From positions 1-6,360 of the forward strand of contig DASVBJ010000390.1 of the NCBI GenBank assembly GCA_036375895.1: a stretch of 6,360 nucleotides of DNA, given 5' to 3'. The notes under the pieces are model-generated. The model saw nothing but the letters and a program-made list of their open reading frames with translations, had not been told where the DNA came from and made no database searches. Source of the DNA: DASVBJ01 sp036375895 (lineage in GTDB: Bacteria > Actinomycetota > Actinomycetes > JACCUZ01). The position numbers were made by a program, and so were the translations under genes. How positions within the stretch are numbered: the stretch's first letter is position 1; every line of letters begins with the position of its first letter. This document shows, in pieces, positions 1-5,255 of the stretch.

Positions 1-1011
1 GGGCTCTACGTGCCGGGCGGCCTGCTCGCCTACCCGTCGTCCGTGGTGATGAACGTCGTGCCGGCCCAGGTGGCCGGCGTTGGCTCGCTGGCGGTGGCCA
101 GCCCGCCCCAGCGCGAGAACGACGGCCTCCCGCACCCGTCCGTGCTCGCGGCCTGCGCGCTGCTCGGCGTCGACGAGGTGCACGCAGTCGGCGGTGCCCA
201 GGCGGTTGCGATGTTCGCCTACGGCACCGAGGACTGCCGGCCCGCCGACCTGGTGACGGGGCCGGGCAACGTCTACGTCGCCTCCGCCAAGCGGCTGCTG
301 CGCGGGGTGGTCGGCATCGACTCGGAGGCCGGGCCGACCGAGATCGGCATCCTCGCCGACGACACCGCCGACCCGGCGTACGTCGCCGCGGACCTGGTGG
401 CCCAGGCCGAGCACGACCCGAACGCGTCGTGCCTGCTGGTGACGCCCGACGCGGCGCTGCTCGACGCCGTCGACGCCGAGCTCGGGCGGCAGGTGCCGGT
501 CACCCGCCACCGCGAGCGGGTCGAGACCGCCCTGACCGGTCAGTCCGCCTACGTGCTGGTCGACGACCTCGAGCAGGGCCTCGACGTCGTCGACGAGTGG
601 GCGGCCGAGCACCTCGAGGTGATCACGCGCGACGCCCGGGCCTGGGCCGACCGGGTCAGCAACGCGGGCGCGGTCTTCGTCGGGCCGTACTCCCCGGTGT
701 CGCTCGGCGACTACCTGGCCGGCTCCAACCACGTGCTGCCCACCGCCGGCACCGCCCGGCACACCGGCGGCCTGTCCGTGCAGTCGTTCCTCCGCAGCGT
801 GCACGTCGTGGAGTACGGCCGGGACGCGCTCGCGGAGGTCGCGGACCACGTCGATGCGCTCGGGGGAGCCGAGGACCTCCTGGCCCACGTCGACGCGGTG
901 CGGACCCGCGTGCCGCGCTCAGGAGGCCGGAGATCGAGGGCCTGTTGCGGGAGGACCTGCGCGGCCGCACGCCGTACGGCGCGCCGCAGCTCGACGTGCC
1001 GGTGCGGCTGA
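1..1011 (+). CDS. hisD: Histidinol dehydrogenase HisD, 3' part (5' end outside window)
   Basis: HisD oxidises L-histidinol to L-histidinal and then to L-histidine with two NAD+, the last two steps of the pathway, as a cytosolic zinc enzyme. The window opens in frame at GLYVPGG, so roughly the first quarter of the protein is missing. Zinc-ligand equivalents are visible: Gln and His of QAEHDP (codons at 403 and 412), Asp of GDYLAG (709) and His of LLAH (886). The catalytic Glu-His pair sits in AAEHLE (607 and 610). Homology should end within a few residues of AVRTRVP (about 915), matching the end of E. coli HisD. Instead the frame runs about 31 more codons, an Arg/Ser/Cys-rich tail unlike the family, and stops at 1009-1011 inside hisC. 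TCA at 919-921 stands where a stop would be expected. The identity is certain; the C-terminus is doubtful. Confidence 0.96.
   Translation, partial: GLYVPGGLLAYPSSVVMNVVPAQVAGVGSLAVASPPQRENDGLPHPSVLAACALLGVDEVHAVGGAQAVAMFAYGTEDCRPADLVTGPGNVYVASAKRLLRGVVGIDSEAGPTEIGILADDTADPAYVAADLVAQAEHDPNASCLLVTPDAALLDAVDAELGRQVPVTRHRERVETALTGQSAYVLVDDLEQGLDVVDEWAAEHLEVITRDARAWADRVSNAGAVFVGPYSPVSLGDYLAGSNHVLPTAGTARHTGGLSVQSFLRSVHVVEYGRDALAEVADHVDALGGAEDLLAHVDAVRTRVPRSGGRRSRACCGRTCAAARRTARRSSTCRCG
921..926 (+). promoter_or_regulatory. Strong Shine-Dalgarno AGGAGG for hisC
   Basis: A perfect AGGAGG lies just after the family-typical end of HisD. It is the best ribosome binding site in this junction. The codon at ideal spacing, six bases downstream, is ATC (933-935), not ATG, GTG or TTG. 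The first standard alternative start in the hisC frame is TTG at 945, 18 bases away, which is long for this motif. This conflict is why the hisC start is uncertain. Confidence 0.55.
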
Positions 1012-2060
1012 ACACCAACGAGAACCCGTTCCCCCCGTCGGAGGCGCTGGTCGCCGACCTCACCGCGCGGGTCGGGCAGGCCGCCCGGCTGATGAACCGG
1101 TACCCGGACCGCGACGCGCTGGCGCTGCGCGCGGACCTGGGGACCTACCTGACCCGGTCGACCGGGCAGACGGTGGCGCCCGAGCAGGTGTGGGCGGCCA
1201 ACGGCAGCAACGAGATCCTCCAGCAGCTGCTGCAGGCGTTCGGCGGCCCGGGCCGCACGGCGATGGCCTTCGAGCCCACGTACTCCATGCACCGGCTGAT
1301 CTGTCAGGGCACCGGCACGACGTACCTGCCGATGCCCCGGCTGGCCGGGTTCCGGCTCGAGCCGGAGGCGACGGCGCTGGTCGTGCGCGAGCACGACCCG
1401 GACGTGGTGTTCCTGTGCTCGCCCAACAACCCCACCGGGACGGCGCTGGACCTCGAGGTGGTCGACGCGGTGCACGACGCCGCTCGGGGGGTGGTGATCG
1501 TCGACGAGGCGTACGCCGAGTTCTCGCACCGGCCGTCGGCGGTCGGCCTGCTGCCCGGCCGCGAGCGGCTGGTGGTGACCCGCACGATGTCGAAGGCGTT
1601 CGCGTTCGCGGCGGCCCGGCTGGGCTACCTGGCGGCGGACCCGGCGGTCGTCGAGGCCCTGCAGCTGGTGCGCCTGCCCTACCACCTGTCGCTGCTCTCG
1701 CAGGCCGCGGCGCAGGCGGCGCTCGCGCACGCCGACGAGCTGCTCGCCACCGTGGAGGCGGTGAAGCAGCAACGCGACCGCATCGTGGCCGAGCTGACCG
1801 CGATGGACCTCGAGGTGGTCGAGTCGGACGCCAACTTCGTGCTGTTCGGCGAGTTCGGCGACCAGAGGGCGACCTGGCAGGGGCTGCTGGACCGCGGCGT
1901 GCTCGTGCGCGACGTGGGGATCGACGGCTGGCTGCGGGTCACCGCCGGCACCGAGGCCGAGACGGCGGCGTTCCTGGACGCGCTGCGTCAGGGGATGAGC
2001 GAGGTCGCAGCGGGTGACGCCGTCATCGGCGAGGTCCGCCTGGGAGAGGAGTCCCGATGA
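945..2060 (+). CDS. hisC: Histidinol-phosphate aminotransferase HisC (start uncertain)
   Basis: HisC is a cytosolic PLP enzyme (fold-type I, class I/II aminotransferase) that converts imidazole acetol phosphate plus glutamate to histidinol phosphate plus 2-oxoglutarate. Numbering from TTG 945, the protein has 371 residues, normal for actinobacterial HisC. It shows LNTNENP (residues 22-28), ANGSNEILQQLLQAFGG, SPNNPTG (Asn161), VDEAYAEF (Asp187 pairing with the PLP nitrogen, Tyr190), TMSKAF with the Schiff-base Lys217, and RLGYLA (Arg225). It resembles mycobacterial HisC1 along its length. No ATG or GTG is available near the N-terminus. TTG 945 is the only standard start that keeps the conserved REDLRGRTPYGAPQL segment. 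ATC 933 fits the AGGAGG site better and would add four residues. With the TTG start it overlaps the extended hisD frame by 67 bases. Its stop overlaps the hisB start as ATGA, which suggests translational coupling. Confidence 0.93.
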   Translation: MREDLRGRTPYGAPQLDVPVRLNTNENPFPPSEALVADLTARVGQAARLMNRYPDRDALALRADLGTYLTRSTGQTVAPEQVWAANGSNEILQQLLQAFGGPGRTAMAFEPTYSMHRLICQGTGTTYLPMPRLAGFRLEPEATALVVREHDPDVVFLCSPNNPTGTALDLEVVDAVHDAARGVVIVDEAYAEFSHRPSAVGLLPGRERLVVTRTMSKAFAFAAARLGYLAADPAVVEALQLVRLPYHLSLLSQAAAQAALAHADELLATVEAVKQQRDRIVAELTAMDLEVVESDANFVLFGEFGDQRATWQGLLDRGVLVRDVGIDGWLRVTAGTEAETAAFLDALRQGMSEVAAGDAVIGEVRLGEESR

Positions 2061-2644
2061 GCCGCACCGCGACGGTGTCGCGCACCACGAAGGAGTCCGA
2101 CGTCAGCGTCTCGCTCGACCTCGACGGGTCCGGGGTTGTCGAGGTCGACACCGGCGTGCCGTTCTACGACCACATGGTCTCCCAGCTGGGCAAGCACGGC
2201 GGCTTCGACCTGACGGTGCGGACCAGGGGCGACCTGGAGGTCGACGCCCACCACACCGTCGAGGACACCTCGATCGCGCTCGGCCAGGCCCTGCGCGAGG
2301 CGTTGGGTGACAAGGCGGGGATCCGGCGGTTCGGCGACGCGCTCGTGCCCCTCGACGAGACGTTGGTGCAGGCGGCGGTCGACCTGTCGGGACGGCCGTA
2401 CGTCGTGCACGAGGAGCCGGAGATCGTCGAGCTGATCGGCACCTACGACACGACGCTGACCCGCCACATCTGGGAGTCGTTCACCGCGAGCGCCCAGATC
2501 TGCCTGCACGTGCGGGTGCTCGCCGGTCGCAACGCGCACCACGTGGTGGAGGCGCAGTTCAAGGCGGTCGCGCGGGCGCTGCGCGACGCGGTCGCCCTGG
2601 ACCCTCGCGTGGCGGGCGTGCCGTCGACGAAGGGGACGCTCTGA
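2057..2644 (+). CDS. hisB: Imidazoleglycerol-phosphate dehydratase HisB
   Basis: HisB dehydrates imidazole glycerol phosphate to imidazole acetol phosphate using a di-manganese centre in a 24-subunit cytosolic assembly. The 195-residue length is that of the monofunctional dehydratase; the phosphatase domain fused in E. coli HisB is absent. Both diagnostic motifs are present: HHTVED (residues 65-70) and NAHHVVEAQFK (159-169), together with FYDHM (His39) and the C-terminal STKG. The ATG overlaps the hisC stop by four bases, and an AGGAG at 2047-2051 sits five bases upstream, so the start is secure. It is the last gene before a 523-base gap carrying repeats. Confidence 0.97.
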   Translation: MSRTATVSRTTKESDVSVSLDLDGSGVVEVDTGVPFYDHMVSQLGKHGGFDLTVRTRGDLEVDAHHTVEDTSIALGQALREALGDKAGIRRFGDALVPLDETLVQAAVDLSGRPYVVHEEPEIVELIGTYDTTLTRHIWESFTASAQICLHVRVLAGRNAHHVVEAQFKAVARALRDAVALDPRVAGVPSTKGTL

Positions 2645-2653
2645 GCAGGTCGG

Positions 2654-2708
2654 CCCGAGTTGCGGAGCTGGCGGCCCTTCAACGCCCCCGTCCTCCGCAG
2701 CTTTGCCG
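2654..2708. repeat. 55-base direct repeat A, copy 1
   Basis: The unit begins CCCGAGTTGCGGAG and ends GCAGCTTTGCCG. It recurs 92 bases downstream with one difference (C at 2668, T at 2760). Within the unit, TGCGGAG (2661-2667) is the inverse complement of CTCCGCA (2693-2699). With neighbouring A-T, G-C and G-T pairs the stem can reach 11 pairs (2657-2667 with 2693-2703), and GGCG/CGCC inside the loop can pair too. The unit therefore probably folds as a hairpin in RNA or single-stranded DNA. It starts ten bases after the hisB stop. Confidence 0.9.
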
Positions 2709-2745
2709 ATGCGACCCGCCGTTCGCCCACCGAGCGCACATCCGA

Positions 2746-2800
2746 CCCGAGTTGCGGAGTTGGCGGCCCTTCAACGCCCCCGTCCTCCGCAGCTTTGCCG
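2746..2800. repeat. 55-base direct repeat A, copy 2
   Basis: It matches copy 1 at 54 of 55 positions, and the single change (2760) lies just outside the stem. The equivalent stem arms are 2749-2759 and 2785-2795. The two copies are separated by 37 unrelated bases, which gives a 92-base period with about 1.6 units. The near identity points to a recent duplication or to insertion of a family member. Confidence 0.9.
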
Positions 2801-2883
2801 GCTTCCGAGCTCCGCATCCTGCCCTCGGCCCCGCATCCCGTCCCTGACCTCCGCGTCCTGACCGCAGGCCCGACCTTCTGCAC

Positions 2884-2922
2884 CATGTGCTCTGCCACAG
2901 ACTTTGTGGCAGAGCACATGCT
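2884..2922. repeat. Palindromic hairpin repeat B, copy 1 (16-bp perfect stem)
   Basis: The left arm CATGTGCTCTGCCACA (2884-2899) and the right arm (2905-2920) are exact inverse complements around a five-base loop, GACTT. Bases 2888-2922 recur exactly at 2953-2987. GC content of the inner 35 bases (2885-2919) is 18 of 35, far below the surrounding sequence, which suggests a sequence of separate origin or one held by selection. There is no T-run after it on the + strand, so it is not a classical intrinsic terminator. It could still stop or stall polymerase, stabilise the 3' end of the hisB message, bind a dimeric protein, or be a small mobile palindrome of the REP type. Confidence 0.93.
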
Positions 2923-2952
2923 GGGAGAGGCGGGACCCCCTCCCGCTCGCTC

Positions 2953-2987
2953 TGCTCTGCCACAGACTTTGTGGCAGAGCACATGCT
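2953..2987. repeat. Palindromic hairpin repeat B, copy 2 (12-bp perfect stem)
   Basis: This is an exact 35-base copy of 2888-2922, centred 65 bases downstream of copy 1. The left arm TGCTCTGCCACA (2953-2964), loop GACTT (2965-2969) and right arm (2970-2981) are perfect. The outer pairs present in copy 1 are lost on the left side, where the flank reads TCGCTC in place of ACCATG. A GC-rich segment containing GGGAG and CTCCC words separates the two hairpins, and a G-rich run follows copy 2. Confidence 0.93.
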
Positions 2988-3154
2988 CTGGGGGGAGGGG
3001 TCCTGCCCGGGGCGGCCAGCTCCGCCTGGCGGTCCTACTCGCCCGGGCGTACAACCCGACCGGAGGTCCCACCCGCGCGCCGGGGCCTCAGCGGCCGGTC
3101 GTGGACGCCCCACCCCGGCGTGAGACTCCGGGCCGCCGCCCGCCCGCGCTGACG

Positions 3155-3170
3155 TAGCCTTCCCCTCGTG
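3155..3170 (+). promoter_or_regulatory. Possible leaderless promoter -10 element for hisH
   Basis: TAGCCT (3155-3160) matches the actinobacterial TANNNT -10 pattern and lies seven bases upstream of the hisH GTG (3168). This is the spacing expected when transcription begins at the first base of the start codon. The region before the GTG (CCTTCCCCTC) is pyrimidine-rich with no Shine-Dalgarno match, unlike hisB, which agrees with leaderless initiation. I see no convincing -35 element, and a TANNNT match alone is weak evidence. Confidence 0.38.
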
Positions 3171-3803
3171 ACCCTCCCGCGCGTCGTCGTCCTCGACTAC
3201 GGCTCCGGAAACCTGCGGTCCGCGCAGCGCGCGCTGGTCCGGGCCGGCGCCGACGTGGCCGTGACCGACGACGTCGACGCGGCGCTGCAGTGCGACGGAC
3301 TCGTCGTCCCCGGGGTCGGCGCGTTCGCGGCGTGCATGGCCGGGCTGAGGGCGGTGGGCGGCCCCGAGGTCATCGGCCGGCGGCTGGCCGGCGGCCGGCC
3401 GGTGCTGGGCATCTGCGTGGGGATGCAGGTCCTCTTCGAGGTCGGGCTCGAGCACGGCGAGCGCACCGAGGGGTGCGGTGAGTGGCCGGGCACCGTCGAG
3501 CAGCTGCAGCACGCCCCCGTCCTGCCGCACATGGGCTGGAACACCGTGCAGGTGCCGGAGGGCAGCGTGCTGTTCAAGGGCATCGAGCACGCGCGGTTCT
3601 ACTTCGTCCACTCGTACGCCGTGCGGCGCTGGGAGCTGCCCTCATCCGACCGGCTGCGGGCGCCGGTCGTGACCTGGGCGGAGCACGGCGAGCCGTTCGT
3701 GGCCGCCGTCGAGAACGGGCCGCTGTCGGCCACGCAGTTCCACCCCGAGAAGTCCGGCGACGCCGGCGCGAGCCTGCTCGAGAGCTGGGTGCGGTCGCTG
3801 TGA
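3168..3803 (+). CDS. hisH: Imidazole glycerol phosphate synthase, glutaminase subunit HisH
   Basis: HisH hydrolyses glutamine and channels ammonia to HisF, which uses it to make imidazole glycerol phosphate and AICAR from PRFAR. The 211-residue protein is a class I glutamine amidotransferase of normal HisH length. The catalytic triad is visible: nucleophile Cys83 in LGICVGMQ, with His192 and Glu194 in QFHPEKSG. DYGSGN near the N-terminus, PGVGAF (oxyanion region, residues 48-53), PHMGWN (120-125) and YFVHSY (145-150) are further family signatures. The GTG start places DYGSGN at the usual position; there is no Shine-Dalgarno, and a possible leaderless -10 precedes it. The stop overlaps the next start as GTGA. 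Its partner hisF lies three genes downstream. Confidence 0.97.
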   Translation: MTLPRVVVLDYGSGNLRSAQRALVRAGADVAVTDDVDAALQCDGLVVPGVGAFAACMAGLRAVGGPEVIGRRLAGGRPVLGICVGMQVLFEVGLEHGERTEGCGEWPGTVEQLQHAPVLPHMGWNTVQVPEGSVLFKGIEHARFYFVHSYAVRRWELPSSDRLRAPVVTWAEHGEPFVAAVENGPLSATQFHPEKSGDAGASLLESWVRSL

Positions 3804-4138
3804 GCCGGGAGCGTGCGCACCGGCGGGCCGAGCGCGACCGGCAGCGCCGGCAGGAGATTGCGGCCCGGGAGCGGACGCTCGCCCGCCGGGCCCGTCGCCG
3901 CGCCGCCCGCCAGGCGGTCGTCGCCAAGGTGCCGCGGCGCACCCGGTGGCGTCGCCAGCAGGGCATCCTGGCTCGCCGGCGGCGGGCCCAGAACAGCGTC
4001 ATCCTCGGGCTGTTCCTCCTCTCGCAGATCCTGGTCTGGCTGGTCACCGGCGACCCCTGGCTGCGCGCGACGGCCGCCCTGGTCGCCGTCCTGTCCCTGC
4101 CCGTGCTCGTCACCCTCGCCCTCGACCGGAGGTCCTGA
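3800..4138 (+). CDS. Small basic two-helix membrane protein of unknown function in the his cluster
   Basis: I do not recognise a characterised family. The 112-residue product has two halves. Residues 1-64 are extremely basic, dominated by Arg with Ala, Gln and Glu (runs such as RRARRRAARQ), and probably form a charged helix in the cytosol or on the membrane surface. Residues 65-112 contain two hydrophobic segments, about 66-83 (SVILGLFLLSQILVWLVT) and 88-108 (LRATAALVAVLSLPVLVTLA), separated by the short turn GDPW. Two helices and a positive N-terminus predict both ends in the cytosol. The GTG start overlaps the hisH stop by four bases, and the stop lies five bases before hisA, so it is probably translated with the pathway genes. 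It could be a passenger, or it could tether or sense something linked to histidine metabolism; the sequence alone does not decide. Confidence 0.82.
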   Translation: MSRERAHRRAERDRQRRQEIAARERTLARRARRRAARQAVVAKVPRRTRWRRQQGILARRRRAQNSVILGLFLLSQILVWLVTGDPWLRATAALVAVLSLPVLVTLALDRRS

Positions 4139-4143
4139 CCCCG

Positions 4144-4866
4144 ATGTCCACGCTCGTCCTGCTGCCCGCCGTCGACGTCGCCGACGGGCAGGCCGTGCGG
4201 CTGGTCCGCGGCGAGGCCGGCACGGAGACGTCGTACGGCGAGCCGCTCGCCGCCGCCCGGGCCTGGCAGGAGGCCGGCGCCGAGTGGGTGCACCTCGTGG
4301 ACCTGGACGCGGCGTTCGGCCGCGGCGAGAACCGCCGCCTGCTCGCCGAGGTGGTCGGGCGCCTCGACATCAAGGTGGAGCTCTCCGGCGGCATCCGCGA
4401 CGACGCGTCGCTGGAGGCCGCGCTCGCCACCGGCTGCGCCCGGGTCAACATCGGCACCGCCGCGCTCGAGGACCCCGACTGGTGCGCCAAGGCGATCGCG
4501 ACGTACGGCGACCGGGTCGCGGTCGGCCTCGACGTCCGCGGCACCACGCTGGCGGCGCGGGGGTGGACCGAGGAGGGCGGCGAGCTGTACGACGTGCTCG
4601 CCCGCCTCGACCGCGACGGCTGCGCCCGCTACGTGGTCACCGACGTGGGCCGGGACGGCACGATGACCGGCCCGAACCTCGACCTGCTGCGGGGCGTGTG
4701 CGCGGCCACCGACCGGCCGGTCGTCGCCTCCGGCGGGGTGTCCAGCCTCGACGACCTCCGCGCGGTCGCGGGGCTCGTCGACCTCGGTGTGGAGGGGGCG
4801 ATCGTGGGCAAGGCGCTGTACGCCGGGGCGTTCACGCTCGAGCAGGCCCTGGCGGCCGTCTCATGA
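4144..4866 (+). CDS. priA: Phosphoribosyl isomerase A, HisA/TrpF-type PriA
   Basis: This (beta-alpha)8-barrel enzyme isomerises ProFAR to PRFAR in histidine synthesis; actinobacterial PriA members also isomerise phosphoribosylanthranilate in tryptophan synthesis. The 240-residue protein carries the two phosphate-binding halves expected of the barrel: SGGIRDD (residues 81-87) with NIGTAA, and ASGGVSS (195-201) with IVGKALY. Asp11 (PAVDV) ends strand 1, with Asp130 (GLDVRG) and Asp167 (VTDVGRDGT) on strands 5 and 6 as the acid/base candidates. The ARGWTEEGG loop keeps the Arg139 and Trp141 pair characteristic of PriA, which supports dual specificity over plain HisA. Dual activity is inferred from this and from the lineage. 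GGAGG at 4128-4132, eleven bases upstream, supports the ATG. The stop overlaps the RidA-like start as ATGA. Confidence 0.94.
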   Translation: MSTLVLLPAVDVADGQAVRLVRGEAGTETSYGEPLAAARAWQEAGAEWVHLVDLDAAFGRGENRRLLAEVVGRLDIKVELSGGIRDDASLEAALATGCARVNIGTAALEDPDWCAKAIATYGDRVAVGLDVRGTTLAARGWTEEGGELYDVLARLDRDGCARYVVTDVGRDGTMTGPNLDLLRGVCAATDRPVVASGGVSSLDDLRAVAGLVDLGVEGAIVGKALYAGAFTLEQALAAVS

Positions 4867-5255
4867 GCCGGCGGGTCTCGTCCGGGACGCCGTGGGAGCC
4901 GGTCGTCGGCTACAGCCGGGCGGTCGCCGTCGGTGACCTGATCTGGGTCAGCGGCTGCACGTCGATCCACCAGGGCGAGCTGGTGCACGAGGGCGACGCC
5001 GCCGGCCAGACCCGCCAGGCGATCCGCAACATCGCCGCCGCGCTGGCCGCCCTCGACGCGTCGCTGGCCGACGTGGTCCGTACCCGGATCTTCGTCACCG
5101 ACATCTCGCGGTGGGAGGAGGTCGGCCGCGCGCACGGCGAGGCCTTCGGCAACGTGCTGCCAGCCACGTCGATGGTCGAGGTGTCGGGGCTGATCGACCC
5201 GCGGATGCTCGTCGAGATCGAGGCCGAGGCCTACAAGACGGGAGCCGGCTGGTGA
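4863..5255 (+). CDS. RidA (YjgF/YER057c/UK114) family protein lacking the canonical catalytic Arg
   Basis: The 130-residue protein aligns with the RidA fold across its full length: VAVGDLIWVSGC (residues 22-32), RQAIRNIAAALAA (51-63), ADVVRTRIFVTDI (69-81) and the C-terminal LVEIEAEAYK with Glu120. Canonical RidA is a trimer that hydrolyses reactive enamine/imine intermediates such as 2-aminoacrylate. Its essential Arg (Arg105 in E. coli, within PARS) corresponds here to Thr102 in LPATSMVEV. This sorts the protein with the Rid subfamilies that lack the Arg and for which imine deaminase activity is not expected, so I give no symbol. It overlaps both neighbours (ATGA with hisA, GTGA with hisF), so it is almost surely co-translated with them. 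A role in handling a reactive pathway intermediate or tuning flux is inference. Confidence 0.93.
   Translation: MSRRVSSGTPWEPVVGYSRAVAVGDLIWVSGCTSIHQGELVHEGDAAGQTRQAIRNIAAALAALDASLADVVRTRIFVTDISRWEEVGRAHGEAFGNVLPATSMVEVSGLIDPRMLVEIEAEAYKTGAGW

Larger units (their letters stand above)
2645..3167. other. 523-base intergenic interval splitting the his cluster, repeat-bearing
   Basis: This is the only substantial gap in an otherwise packed cluster. Positions 2654-2800 hold a 55-base direct repeat in two copies, and 2884-2987 hold two copies of a long palindrome. The stretch 2801-2883 repeats short CTCCGC-type words. The stretch 2988-3150 is GC-rich, with G and C runs and no recognisable gene. 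Open frames cross the interval (for example + strand 2660-3157), but their peptides are compositionally arbitrary, run straight through the palindromes and match no family I recognise, so I do not call a gene here. The last bases before 3168 may carry the hisH promoter. Confidence 0.85.

Noticed and set aside
429..944. Extension of the hisC frame upstream across hisD
   Set aside because: The frame is open but encodes an Arg/Gly/Pro-rich shadow of hisD with no resemblance to HisC. Homology begins only at about 933-950.
2884..2920. Classical intrinsic terminator after hisB
   Set aside because: The stem is strong, but no T-run follows, and it begins 240 bases beyond the hisB stop. A non-canonical stop signal remains possible, so it is listed as a repeat only.
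2884..2987. CRISPR array
   Set aside because: There are only two copies, each a near-perfect palindrome with a short loop, the single spacer is about 30 bases, and no cas genes are nearby. This is a hairpin repeat pair, not an array.
2660..3157. A 165-codon + strand open frame across the hisB-hisH gap
   Set aside because: It crosses both repeat families, reads each palindrome in a different frame (CSATDFVAEHM, then LPQTLWQSTC), has no plausible ribosome binding site and matches no known family. Long open frames are common by chance at this GC content.
2645..3167. Histidine leader peptide, T-box or other attenuator before hisH
   Set aside because: I see no short frame with a run of His codons and no recognisable T-box features. 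The hairpins are repeats and lack mutually exclusive terminator/antiterminator pairing.
2679..3611. Long minus-strand open frames antisense to hisH and the gap
   Set aside because: They are mirror frames created by GC-rich codon bias of hisH and by the repeats. No homology or start signal supports them.
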